Of a stretch of 64,000 nt of DNA, positions 33,491 through 44,983 are shown in pieces (position 1 is the first letter of the stretch; the number at the start of each line of letters is the position of its first letter). The stretch is from Triticum aestivum. Lineage: Eukaryota > Streptophyta > Magnoliopsida > Poales > Poaceae. Position numbers and translations under genes: made by a program. The notes under the pieces were generated by a model, which searched no databases, had not been told where the DNA came from, and saw only the letters and a list, made by a program, of their open reading frames with translations. The stretch covers positions 194,446,027 to 194,510,026 of the forward strand of contig NC_057796.1 in NCBI RefSeq assembly GCF_018294505.1, given 5' to 3'.

Positions 33491-35038
33491 GTACATGGGT
33501 ATGGGCAGCCCCCTTGGCTTGTGCCAAGCTTGGGGGAGGTGCCCTGATGTCATATCACCATCACATCTTTATCTTTATCGTTTATCTTAGTTCAATCTTT
33601 TTGGTTAAATCTTGATCTAGTAGAATAAAAGTTTTAGTATGATCTATTCTTTGAGTTTTGCTTTGAGTTCTATCTATGTAATTGAGTGTGAGAGTTATAT
33701 AATAAAGATTAGTTTTGAGTTGAGGGCTTTGCCTTCTTGCTTTGATCTTGGAAAATAAAAAGAATAAAAGAAATAAAAAGATCATGTATAATCTTATGGA
33801 GAGTGATGACTTCACATATAAGAAGTATGATGCATGCAATTTGTTGAGGATTGACAAAAATAGTATTGGTCATTGTTGCAATTAGTAGGAAGTTATAAAG
33901 AAAGAGAGGTTTCACATATAAATACACTATCTTGGACATCTTTTGTGATTGTGAGCATTCATTAAAATATTATATGCTAATAAGTTGATGTTACACAAGG
34001 AAGACAACATAATGTGTTATGTTCCCTTATATCCGAATAGAAGTTATATTGTCATGGATCCTCCAACATATTGAGCTTGCTTCTCATCCTATGCTAGCCA
34101 AAAATTCTGCACTAAGTAGAGACACTACTTGTGCATCCAACAACCTTTAACCCAGTTTTGCCATGAGAGTCCACTATATCTACCTATGGATTGAGTAAGG
34201 CCCTTCAAGTAAGTTGTCATCGGTGCAAGCAATAAAAATTGCCCTCTAAATATGTATGATCTTTTAGTGTGAGTAAAATAAACTTTATACAAACTTGTGA
34301 TGGAGAAGAAATAAAAATGACAGACTGCATAATAAAGGTTTTATCACAAGCGGCAATATAAAGTGACGTTCTTTTGCATTAAGATTTCGTGCATCCAACC
34401 AAAAATTGCATGATAACCTCTGCTTCCATTTGCGAATGGCCTATCTTTTATTTCACTTTCTACCTTTATGCAAGAGTCATGGTGATTTTCACCCTTCCTT
34501 TTATATTTTCTCTTTTTGGCAAGCACTATGTGTTGGAGAAAGATCTAGACATACATATCCACTCGGATGTAGGTGATCACGAGTTATTTTTCTTGATGTT
34601 ACCCTAGAGGTAAATGGTTGGGAGGCAAAACTATAAGCCCCTATCTTCCTATGTGTCCGATTGAAGCTTTGATCTCATAAGTATCGCGTGAGTGTTAGCA
34701 ATTATGAAAGACTAAAAGATGGTTGAGTATGTGAACTTGCTAAATAAAAGCTCTTACGTTGACTCCTTCCGATGTTATGATAAATTGCAATTGCTTCAAT
34801 GACCAAGATCATAGTTTGTTAGTTCTCAATAAAGTTTATTGGTCTATACTTTACCTTGTGAACGAATTACTGCTTTGGCATAAGAAGTTATATCACAATA
34901 TATTGTTGTTCTAAAGATGATCATGATGCTCTCATGTACGTATTTTATTTTATCAACACTTCTATCTCTAAACATGTGGTCATGATTATCAATTTCGGTT
35001 TTCTCTTGAGGACAAGCGAGGTCTAAGCTTGGGGGAGT
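33491..35038 (+). other. Gypsy W 3' non-coding region
   Basis: No gene. AAGCTTGGGGGAGGTG at about 33526 resembles the polypurine tract that really precedes the LTR at 35025-35037. GACACTACTTGTGCATCCAA near 34120 and TTTAACCCAGTTTTGCCAT near 34147 have close matches in Gypsy A (12230-12270), showing common descent of the two 3' regions. Confidence 0.6.
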
Positions 35039-36508
35039 GGATACGTCCATTTTGCATCATGTTTTTATGTTGATATTTATTGCATTATGGACTATTATTT
35101 CACTTTATGACAAAATTCTTATGCCTTTTCTCTTTTTTTACAAGGTTTACATGAAGAGGGAGAATACCGGCAGCTGGAATTCTGGACCGGAAAGGTGCAA
35201 ATCTGAGATACCTATTCTGCACAACTCCAAATGTCCTGAAACTTTACAAAGAATTGTTTTGGAATATATAAAAAAATATCGGTCGAAGAAACAACAAAAG
35301 GGGACCCACCAGGTGGCCACAAGCCTGGGGAGCACGCCCTACGCCAAGGGCGTGCCCCCTGGCCAGCCCCCGGTGTCCATCTTCTGCTATATGAAAGGTT
35401 TTGACCTAGAAAACAAATCATAAGAAAGCTTTCGGGACGAAGTGCCGCCGTCTCGAGGCGGAACCTGGGCAGAAGCAATCTAGGGCTCCGACGAACCTAT
35501 TCTGCTGGGGAAACTTCCCTCCGGGAGGGGGAAATCCAAGCCATCACATCACCAACGATCCTCTCATCGAGGGAGGGTCAATCTTCATCAACATCTTCAC
35601 CAGCACCATCTCCTCTCAAACCCTAGTTCATCTCTTGTATTCAATCTATGCCTCAGAACCTCAAATTGGTACCTGGGGGTTGCTAGTAGTGTTGATTACG
35701 CTTCGTAGTTGATGCTAGTTGGTTTATTTGGTGGAAGATCATATGTCCAGATCCTTATTGATATTAAATACCCCTATGATCTTGAACATGAGCATGCTTT
35801 GTGAGTAGTTACGTTCGTTCCTGAGGACATGGGAGAAGTCTTGTTATAAGTAATCATGTGAATTTTGTATTCGTTCGATATTTTGATGAGATGTATGTTG
35901 TCTTTCCTCTAGTGGTGTTATGTGAACGTCGACTACATGACACTTCACACCATGATTTGGGCCTAGGGTAAGATATTGGGAAGTAGCAAGTAGATGATGG
36001 GTTGCTAGAGTGACAGAAGCTTAAACCCTAGTTTATGTGTTGCTTCGTAAGGGGTTGATTGGGATCCACATGTTTCATGCTATGGTTAGATTTATCTTAA
36101 TTCTTCTTTCATAGTTGCAGATGCTTGCGAGAGGGGTTAATCATAAGTGGGAGGCTTGTCCAAGTAAGGAAAGCACCGGTGCACCCAAGAACATAAGAGC
36201 ATGATGAAAACTAACTTGCGATAATTTCCATGTGTCCTCGGGGGCGCTTTGCTTGATATAAGAGTTTGTCCAGGCTTATCATTTGCTACAAAAAGGATTG
36301 AGCCACCTTGCCGCACCTTTGGTACACTTGTTAGTTGTTACACGTTACGGATTATCTTACTACCAAATTATCTGTTACCGATACTTTCAGTGCCTGCAGA
36401 AAATACCTTGCTGAAAATTGCTTGTCATTTCCTTCTGCTCCTCATTGGGTTCGACACTCTTACATATCGAGAGGACTACGATTGATCCCCTATACTTGTG
36501 GGTCATCA
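35039..36508 (+). repeat. Gypsy W 3' LTR (1470 bp)
   Basis: Follows the polypurine tract. The first base of the expected TGATACGTCC is G, giving GGATACGTCC, a terminal mutation. It ends TGTGGGTCATCA at 36508, the same end type as the Gypsy S LTR. It contains the hairpin at 35323-35363 and a TATA-like GCTATATGAAA near 35386. Confidence 0.75.
35323..35363. promoter_or_regulatory. GC-rich hairpin in Gypsy W LTR
   Basis: Arms GCCTGGGGAGCACGCCCT (35323-35340) and AGGGCGTGCCCCCTGGC (35347-35363), loop 6 bases. The TATA-like site follows about 25 bp later. Confidence 0.6.
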
Positions 36509-37387
36509 GTAGCCCAGAGCCCACCACACAGCTTCAAGACCCGTAGGCCGCAACCACTCGTCCATCGTGACGCAATTGAGAGAGGAGGGTATGAGGGAGA
36601 GGAGCAGTCAACAACATGGATCGTGGGAGATGAGCAGCTGGCGATGCGGTGCGTGAGAGGAACAATCAGCAACGCGGATCGAGGGAGAATAGCAGTCGCT
36701 GGCGCAGTACAGATAGGAAGAGGTGATGTAATTTGTGAACGAGAGGAGAGGGCAATGCAACATTCTGCGGCATTCCTTCGTTTTGGAGGAACAACTACAT
36801 TACGGGTCTGGGTCAGATATTCCCTTGGTGGGAACCAGTGGGTTCTGTTTCTAGCTGTGTATGAATCACGTTGTGAAAGAAGCCATTACTTCACTGCCCA
36901 AAGTTGTCTTATTGTTGTAGCTCTGGTTTGGACTATCGATGGAAAATCTAATTCTTATGGTGGAGATCATATGGCCTTTTTGCTTTTTAGAATGGTTGAT
37001 TGATTTATCTTGTCTGCTTGTTCTATCTGTGTAGCTGGGATCCAAGCTTTTCCTTCGATGGGATGCATGGGAAGCTGCACTGTTGTACAAGTCATCGGTC
37101 ATTACAGAGAAGATTATAGCCACAAACAAAGTGAAGAGGCCACGGCAGGAGAATAGGGGCCTAAAAAATCACTGGCGATGGCGGATAGTTGTCGAGGAAG
37201 GCTTGGCAAGGGTTGTTTTCTTGCAGTCAGGCAAATGAGATCCTTTTCACGATGGGATGCAGCCTAGGTTCCGGTTATAGAAGGTGTTGGTCTGGTTTAT
37301 GAGCATTGTTGTTAGATGCTCTTTATCTGTGTCGAGGTGTAATCATCGTGGTTAGCTAGTAGTTTGTGCTTGATAGTTCAATATGTA

Positions 37388-37492
37388 TCATCGCCTCAGA
37401 GCTCAAACCAATGCATGTTGTTTTAGTTCGTCGCTCCTGTGTTTGCCATGGTCAGATGTGAAAAATAGAACATGTCTGGCACGCAATGAGAT
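37388..37492 (+). repeat. Direct repeat, copy 1 (about 105 bp)
   Basis: Begins CATCGCCTCAGAGCTCAAAC and ends TGGCACGCAATGAGA. Copy 2 is at 37770-37876, with AAATAGAACATGT shared exactly. Confidence 0.65.
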
Positions 37493-37769
37493 GTTGTTTA
37501 TTTGTTGCTCATGTTTGGTGTCGCTTAGTGATGTTCAGCCCCGGGGGTGTGGTGCGGATAGCTACGAGGGGCTTTATCCATCCCATCATGTGACTGTCCG
37601 CTGTGCACGGTGAAAATAGGGGTGGCGGTGGCAAAAGGCATCCACGTGTGCAGCCAAGTCAGTCATTACACGCGCGCCCACTCTATGCAGTTGTCCCCGA
37701 CAGGTTCCATAGCCTGGTTAGCCTCGGTCGCGATCATTAAGGGAGCCCAAGAGTGGTAGCCAAGTTAGG

Positions 37770-37876
37770 CCACCGCCTCAAAGCTCAGACCAACGTGTCT
37801 TGTTTTCACTCGTTGCTCTTGATTTTGTCATTGGTTAGACGTGATAAAATAGAACATGTGTCACACGCAATGAAAC
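37770..37876 (+). repeat. Direct repeat, copy 2 (about 107 bp)
   Basis: Begins CACCGCCTCAAAGCTCAGAC and ends TCACACGCAATGAAA. It has about 15-20% differences from copy 1 by eye. Confidence 0.65.
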
Positions 37877-37896
37877 CACGAATTAATGTCGCTAGC

Positions 37897-38889
37897 TGTC
37901 GCGGGTGGACATGATCATCTAAGGGGCCACTGGCCCCTTGTGGTCTGGCAAGGGTGAGATCGCGTTACACAAAGAGCGGAGGCCATTAGGCAGCACGACG
38001 ACGATGAAATTCTGATTTTTACCCAGGTTCAGGCCGTTGTGAAGCGTAAAACCCTACTCCTGCTTTGGTGGATTGAATGGAGAAACACTATGACACGCAA
38101 CGCTCAAGCCCGACAGGGTGGCCTCGGCGAGAGCTACTACGCGAGTACAAGTGTGTAAGAGTCTGAATCCTTATCTAGGTCGCCTTGGACCTCCTTTTAT
38201 AGCTCAAGGGGTAACCATAGTGGCAAAACATACATTATCTTATAATTAGATAGCCAACAATGCTATCATACCTAACTTTGGCACTTAGGACAAAATGCCA
38301 TAAATGTTACCTTAGGTTTCATGCGGGGGTGCATCCCTGGCAAGCTTATGTCGCCGCTTAGCCATCTTTTGCTTAACATCTTGACACGCCATTGGACGGG
38401 TGTCCAATGGGTGTGATCCGTCTCCCAGCAAACTGTCGCGTGCTTAATGACTACCACTTAATCATCTGGGGGGCTTGACACAGCATCGATAAGTGATTGG
38501 TGTTGTGGTGCAGTGGAGCGGCGGAGTGGTGGTGCCTTGGCGAGGGTTTGGTATTGGCGGCCTCGGCAGGCCTGCCGGGGCAATCTTGGACTTGTTCCCG
38601 GGGCGGCCTCGACCTGGCCGGGCTCTCCTGCCCGCCAAGGGAGCCCTTCCCAAGGTGATATCTTGTTGTCTTACTCCTCTTAATGCTCTCCTTGATCTTA
38701 GGAAGAGTGGCTTCTCTGCTTTAGCTTTGCGTTACATGTTGGTACTGGATGTGACTTGGGCCAGTGCTTGATGGGTCCAGCTATATTGCGACAGCCATTT
38801 CCCCCGGCAAGCCCTGGCCATCGGGGCGGTGGCTTTCCGTCCATGGACAAGTCAGGGGAAATGAACACCCCTATTTGTGTACCCCGACA
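37897..38889 (-). repeat. Gypsy T 3' LTR (993 bp)
   Basis: Minus strand: TGTCGGGGTACAC ... CGACA. The pair partner is 46298-47294. The two differ at many positions, clearly more than the LTR pair of the Copia element at 47593-56370, so this insertion is older. Confidence 0.85.
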
Positions 38890-39126
38890 GAAGCCCCCGG
38901 GCCTGAGCCAGACGTGTCGCTGGGCACGTCGGGTTAGGACCCAAACAGTCCACGGACACGCGTCGAAGAAGTGTTGTCCATGCAGTTTTCGTCATGATGA
39001 CCGGTCAATCCCACGTCCACTCCGCGTAATTACCGTGGGTCGTGGGGTCATGGAACAGTAGCCGTTTAGTGGGTAATGTGCCTGCAAAAATGGTAACTTC
39101 ACGCAACAGATAGTGAAGAGCCAGCG

Positions 39127-39156
39127 CCCCCCCCCCCCCGCACGTTCCCAATAAAA
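39127..39156 (+). promoter_or_regulatory. Possible promoter of the antisense gene
   Basis: A C13 tract (39127-39139) is followed by AATAAAAAGG, a TATA-like word at 39150, then a CT-rich leader (39176-39215) before the ATG at 39299. Seen on the + strand, antisense to Gypsy T. Position and composition only; no direct proof. Confidence 0.35.
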
Positions 39157-39298
39157 AGGCAGCGCAAAGGGGCACTTCTCATTCGCATCCATTTCTTCTC
39201 CCTTCATCTTCCTCCTCAAGCCAAGAAACCACCTTTGCCGCCATTATCCAACCCCAAAGCTTTGTTGGATCTTCTACTTCTCCTGCTAGTCAAGAGAT

Positions 39299-42200
39299 GG
39301 GGCGGAAGACGGGCGCCGTGAAGGGGAAGCAAGCGGTCGCCCGCCAAAGATGTCGCGGCGGAGGAGAGGAGGAAAAAGGCAGAGGAGCTGGACAAGCGGC
39401 GATGGGAGAACTTGGTTTTATCCCTCACACATCTGGATAGCAACACCTTGATCCCGAGGTATGCCTATATGCGGGGAAGGGCAACCATGAAGGGGCACAG
39501 AGCGCCCGTGATTCTGCCGGATGGGAACACAATTCCATCAGATTCGTATCGCTTCTTCTGCGTGTAGTTTCTTTGCAGTCTCTCTTCCCCTTTTTCTGAC
39601 TTCTTTTGCGCTATGATGATGGTGTACGGTTTTCATCTCCTGGACTTTACGCCCAATGCAATGGCGTGCATGCAATCTTCGCCCACTTGTGCAAGAATTT
39701 TGTTGGAGTCCCCCCCCAACGTGGATTTGTTCAGGCACTTCTTCATCCCATAGATAGAAGATAGATCTCACCGCTCAGGAAACATAAGCTGGATTCCTCG
39801 GGGCAAGAAGGAAGAATGGGACTATCTCCCTAGCCATCAGCAAGGAAAGTGGGAGGAATGGAGGGCGGACTGGTGCTGGATCCAGGACAAAGAGGCCCCT
39901 GAGTTCTGCGTGGCGCGGACTGGATGCGTCACACGCAGAAGCGATTGGAGCAAGTTGGGCCTCACCGATGATAGGCTCCGCCCGGCGCTGAATAGGATCG
40001 CCCGCCTCAAAGGTGCCGGGCTAACCGTTGAACATGTGGGGGCTGACTTTCTCCGGCGCTGCATTGCGTCGTTGCAGAAAAGGGACAGGTTTGCTTGGGA
40101 ATATAAGAACTCTACCGACAGGATGCGACTGTACCCAGGCCCCGCCAACAACCTGTCAGTGTATGGCCATGGCTGGTTGTGTGAACAGCTGTTTGGCAAC
40201 CTTGGGCCATTCCATCTACCGACAAAGGTTGTTCCCCTGCACCTTAACTCTGCCCTAGACCAAATCCTGAAATGGATGCCTGATTGCAATGCCTTTGGGG
40301 TCAAAGCTGATTGGGGACTGCCTCCCCTAGACGACGAGATTGAATGGGTCTCTAGTTTGGAAGAGAGGGCCTCCAGGGTGGAGGACGACCTTGTCAAGCG
40401 CACTTCCAGGGCAGAGGCAGCATTTATTGCAACCAGGATTGCAAAAGACAGAGAGCTCTAGGACACCGGGGGAATGGGGCCCGGAGAGGAGGAGGATCCT
40501 GAGGCGAGGGCTCTGCTAATGAAGGGAGTGAAGAGCGTGCTGTGGAGGAGGCTGCCAGACTTGACCCTGCCGGGGCCGGGACTTCCCAAGCCACGGCGGT
40601 AGGGGTCCAAGAAGAGGGCGAGGTTGAGGAGGCAAGGCAACCCGAGGTGGAGGAGGAAGGGCTCGAAATGGGTCCTCAAGCCCCAGAGCCAGGTTGGCAC
40701 CTTCGTAAGCGGGTTAGCTAGGAGGCAGTGGCTCCTATTCCTCGCGGGTCACAAAAAGGGTGAAGAAGACAGCCACCAAGGGCGACAAGCAAGAAGTGGA
40801 ACACTGCCAATCCCTTCGCCTTTCTCAGGCCAAGACTCCGCCCGCCAAGCGACGGGCAGTCACGGGGGTCGATCCTAGCTCCCAGTCAAGTCCAACTTCT
40901 TCGCCAAGCTCGATCCTGCCAGAGGTCTCGGCCCCGCCGACGAGTTCATTGTTGTCGGGAAGTTCTGCTCCTCCGACTCTGAAAAGGAGCAGACCAACTC
41001 CTCCACTCGCGTCCTGTGAGCGGAGCGGCATGCTCAGGGACCCAGAGTAAGCAGGACGACCAAGCTTTTTGTTGTAGTATTCTTCACTCGACTCTTAATT
41101 TTAATCTCGACTTGTTGATTTGGCAGGGATGAAGAACCCCTTGCTCAGCGGGCCAAACGGACCAAGCACGCGGTGGTACCAGTTCTTTCAACAAGTGCGG
41201 GTCTGGCGGGGAATAATGCAAGGGATCCCATGCCTAGCCCCCAGCCCAGCCCCCGGCGAGAAGGCATGGGGCACATTTGCCAGCTCGTGGAGATGTAGAG
41301 GAGCATCCCTCGATCCTCGGCAAAGAGTTGGGGGAGAGTCAACGAGGCTGAGCCCACCAGGAGGGGTCTAGTTTCCAAGGGTCCCCGTTGGTTGAAATAC
41401 AAGCAAAGGAGTCTCCGGCAAGGGCCTCCACCGAGGGGTCCGCTCACGGCGAGATCACTGCCACCGAAGAGGTGGTCGTAGATCGCGCGCTGGCAACCAA
41501 TGTTGTCGGGAAAGGAGACGTTTCCTTCCAGCAGCCACCACCAGGTAACCCACTTGTCTTGACTTCTACTCGCTGGAATTCCTTATTCTCCTGGTTCTGA
41601 TGTAGAAGTGTCTGGCTTCTCATTACCCCATCTATTTGACTTCGTCTGCAGACTCGTCAATTGAGGAACCCGAGCTCTTGGAAGAGGTGGCCAACATTGG
41701 GAAAAGTGTTGCCGAGGAAGCAGCCAGGATTTCTGCCGCGGAAGGCCACGAGCAGACTGTTGAGGATATTCAGGAATTCTTGAAAGAAGCAGAGAAAAAC
41801 CCCGACATCATATCTGGCCCGGAAACTGTTGTCAAGGAGAAGGCTCCTCTCCAATCTATGGAACCCCTTCCCATGAACTATCCTCAGGCAGCAGCTCTGC
41901 AATCTTCCCCAAGCAAACTAGCACTAATCCTTGCTCAACCCGGGCCGGCCACTCCTGGCTCATCTGTTTCAGCGGGCGCGGATTTTGATGAAGAAATCAG
42001 ATGCATACTAGCACCGTTGTCTCAGAGAGTTGAAGAAGCTGGCAATTCTGCTGATAGCGCCAAGGATTTAGATTTCCTGGAATCCATGGCAGCAAGGTTC
42101 AAGGATGTGCAGAACAGGTATAGCCTCAAGTGGCAAGCAGTTAAGGAGCAGTGCAACTCTGTTGACTTTATGGACCAGAAGCTGAGGGATAAAGGTAACG

Positions 42201-44983
42201 AACTGTGCGAGTGGTGCAAGAAGAGGTCCCATTCCCTCATGCGGCAAGAGGAGGTGCTGACCATGGCCAAGGAAGACCTTGCTGCCCGGGAGGCCCACCC
42301 GGTTGGTGGAGTGCGAGGTGCTCCTAAACACTAAGGAGAAAGATATGTCTGCCTGGGAAGGAACGCTCGAAGCTACTCTCCGCGACAAGGATGAGGAGCT
42401 GGAAGCCCTTGTCCAGCAGTGCACCAAGGATTTGGCGGATAAGCACAAGGACACTCTCAACACGCTCACCCTTGAATCCTCTGCCCAATTATAGAAAGTT
42501 GTCGACGAGCTAGCTACCGTATCTGCCGCCAAGGCTGATCTTGAAAACCAAGTAAGCAAGTGTTGGGGAACATAGCATGCAATTTCAAAAATTTCCTACG
42601 GTCACGCGAGATCTATCTAGGAGATGCATAGCAACGAGATGGGGAGAGTGTGTCCACGTACCCACATAGACCGAAAGCGGAAGCGTTAGCTTAACGCGGT
42701 TGATGTAGTCAAACGTCTTCTTGATTCAACCGGTCAAGCACCGAACGTACGGCACTTCTAAGTTCTGCACACATTCAGCTCAATGACGTCCCTAGAACTC
42801 TTGATCCATCAAAGTGTCGAGGGAGAGTTTCTTCAGCACGACGGCGTGGTGACGGTGATGGTGATGTGATCCGCGCAGGGCTTCGCCTAAGCACTACGAT
42901 AATATGACCGGAGGAGTAAATTGTGGAGGGGGGCACCGCACACGGCTAAAAGAACAATTGATGTGCTTTGGGGTGCCCCCTACCCCCGTATATAAAGGAG
43001 GAGGGGAGGAGGCCGCCGGCCCTAGGGGGCGGGCCATGGGGGCGGGAAACCGACTAGGACTCCAAGTCCTATTCGGCCCCCCTCCTTCTAATGGAGGGGA
43101 AAGGGGGAAGGAGAGGAGAGGGAGAAGGAAAGGGGGGCCGCGCCCCCTCCCCTTGTCCTATTCGGACTCCCCTTGGGGGGTGCCACCCCCTTGTGGGCTG
43201 CCCTCTCTCTCCACCTATGGCCCATGAGGCCCAATACTTTCCCCGGGGGGTTCCGGTAACCTCCCGGTACTCCGATAAATATCTGAAACGCTGCGGAACC
43301 ATTCTGATGTCCGAATACTATCGTCCAATATATCAATATTTACCTCTCGACCATTTCGAGACTCCTCGTCATGTCCGTGATCTCATCTGGGACTCCGAAC
43401 AAACTTCGGTCACCAAAACACATAACTCATAATACAAATCGTCATCGAACGTTAAAAGTGCAGACCCTGCGGGTTCGAGAACTATGTAGACATGACTGAG
43501 ACACCTCTCCGGTCAATAACCAATAGCGGAACCTGGATGCTCATATTGGCTCCCACATATTCTACGAAGATCTTTATCGGTCGAACCGTTATGACAACAT
43601 ACGTTATTCCCTTTGTCATCGGTATGTTACTTGCCCGAGATTCGATTGTCGGTATCATTATACCTAGTTCAATCTCGTTACCGGCAAGTTTCTTTACTCG
43701 TTCCGTAATGCATCATCCCGTAACTAACTCATTAGTCACATTGCTTGCAAGGCTTATCATGATGTGCATTACCGAGAGGGCCCAGAGATACCTCTCCGAT
43801 ACCCGGAGTGACAAATCCTAATCTCAATCTATGCCAACCCAACAAAACACCTTCGGAGATACCTGTAGAGCATCTTTATAATCACCCATTTACGTTGTGA
43901 CGTTTGATAGCACACAAGGTATTCCTCCGGTATTCGGGAGTTGCATAATCTCATAGTCAAAGGAACATGTATAAGTCATGAAGAAAGCAATAGCAATAAA
44001 ACTTAACGATCATTATGCTAAGCTAACGGATGGGTCTTGTCCATCACATCATTCTCCTAATGATGTGATCCTGTTCATCAAATGACGACACATGTCTATG
44101 GTTAGGAAACTTAACCATCTTTGATTAATGAGCTAGTCTAGTAGAGGCTTTACTAGGGACACTATTGTCTATGTATCCACACATGTATCAAGTTTCTGGT
44201 TAATACAATTCTAGCATGAATAATAGATATTTATCATGATATAAGGAAATATAAATAACAACTTTATTATTGCCTCTAGGGCATATTTCTTTCAGCAAGC
44301 TGACAGAGGAACTTGCCGGGAGTAGCAAGGAGATCGAGTCCCTCAAAGAGGAACCACGGAAAGCAGAGGCCACGCTGGAGGGCGTGCAATCACAGCTTTC
44401 CTCGAAGAGCCAGGACCTTGATACTACCAACGGCGCCATCTCTAGTATGAAAGCTAGGCTTGCCTCTCTAGAGCAGGAGCTGGAATCTGCCGGTTGCCGT
44501 GAGAAGCTGCTGATGACAGATTTAACCAAGGCGAGAACTCTCCAAAAAGACACAGAAGACAAGCTGGAGAACCAAATTCAGCAGTGCGACCTCTAGATTA
44601 GGAGCATGGTTGATATTGCCGAGCGCCTCACTACTCAGATTGCCAACATGGATATGAAGAGCTGGGCTTTCTCTACCGGCAAGCATGAAGTTCCAAGTGT
44701 CAAGCTGACACTCTTCTTTGAAGGCCTGATCGAGGGGTTGAAGATGTATGAAGACGACAGGGTCGCCTGCTTCGCCGACGAATCCCGGAAGCTTGCTCGC
44801 GACGCCCTTTTTCTAGTTTTGAGCAATCTCGCCTTCTTCCACCCGAACCTCGACCTCTCCGATGGCTTCAAGAAGTTGCCGCCAGGTGCCGACATCTCTG
44901 TCGTCACGGAGAAGGCCAACCCCCTTGCAGATAGGGTCCTTTCCGTCCCAAGAGTCCAGGGAGGTCGCCGGACCAAGCCTTAG
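39299..44983 (+). pseudogene. Antisense gene of Gypsy T (putative gypsy-type transposon / Transposase_28-like protein)
   Basis: Reads opposite to its element. N-terminal block (39670-40440): NVDLFRHFFIP, RSHRSGNISWIPRGKKEEWD, EFCVARTGCVTRRSDWSKLG, HVGADFLRRCIASLQKRD, MRLYPGPANNLSVYGHG. By memory this resembles plant proteins labelled putative gypsy-type transposon. A Ser/Pro-rich middle follows (about 40800-41050). GT-AG intron-like gaps lie near 41047-41126 and 41544-41651. A long Glu/Lys-rich coiled coil runs 41652-42560 (EAARISAAEGHEQTVEDIQE, MAARFKDVQNRYSLKW) and resumes after the solo LTR at 44300 (LTEELAGSSKEIESLKEE, LASLEQELESAGCREKLL). The C-terminus to 44983 reads LTLFFEGLIEGLKMYEDD and ANPLADRVLSVPRVQGG. 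Stops at 39567, 39751, 40459, 42492 and 44594 and a frame change near 42290 make it a pseudogene here. Function unknown. Confidence 0.65.
42561..44294 (-). mobile_element. Copia solo LTR (BARE/Angela type) in the antisense gene
   Basis: On the minus strand it runs TGAAAGAAATATGCCC ... GTTCCCCAACA, 1734 bp, flanked by the perfect target duplication GCAAG (42556-42560 and 44295-44299). No internal region, so it is a solo LTR left by LTR-LTR recombination. It splits the coiled-coil codons, which join in frame when the LTR and one GCAAG are disregarded. Confidence 0.9.

Larger units (their letters stand above)
29177..36508 (+). mobile_element. Gypsy W: Athila-like autonomous-type retrotransposon, 3' part
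   Basis: Starts in mid-protease next to the Gypsy S LTR and continues through RT, RNase H, integrase, a hairpin region and a 3' extra ORF to a polypurine tract (AAGCTTGGGGGAG, 35025-35037) and a 3' LTR. Gag, 5' LTR and primer site are on the missing side. It represents a pol-bearing relative of Gypsy S and A, but has many stops. Confidence 0.8.
36509..37896. other. Unclassified DNA between two Gypsy elements
   Basis: No gene recognised. An open frame of 222 codons (36335-37003) starts inside the LTR and shows no motif. The region carries a direct repeat (37388-37492 and 37770-37876). It continues, across the Gypsy T insertion, at 47300. Confidence 0.5.

Noticed and set aside
36335..37003. 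222-codon open frame on the + strand
   Set aside because: It starts inside the Gypsy W LTR and crosses its end into unclassified DNA; no motif.
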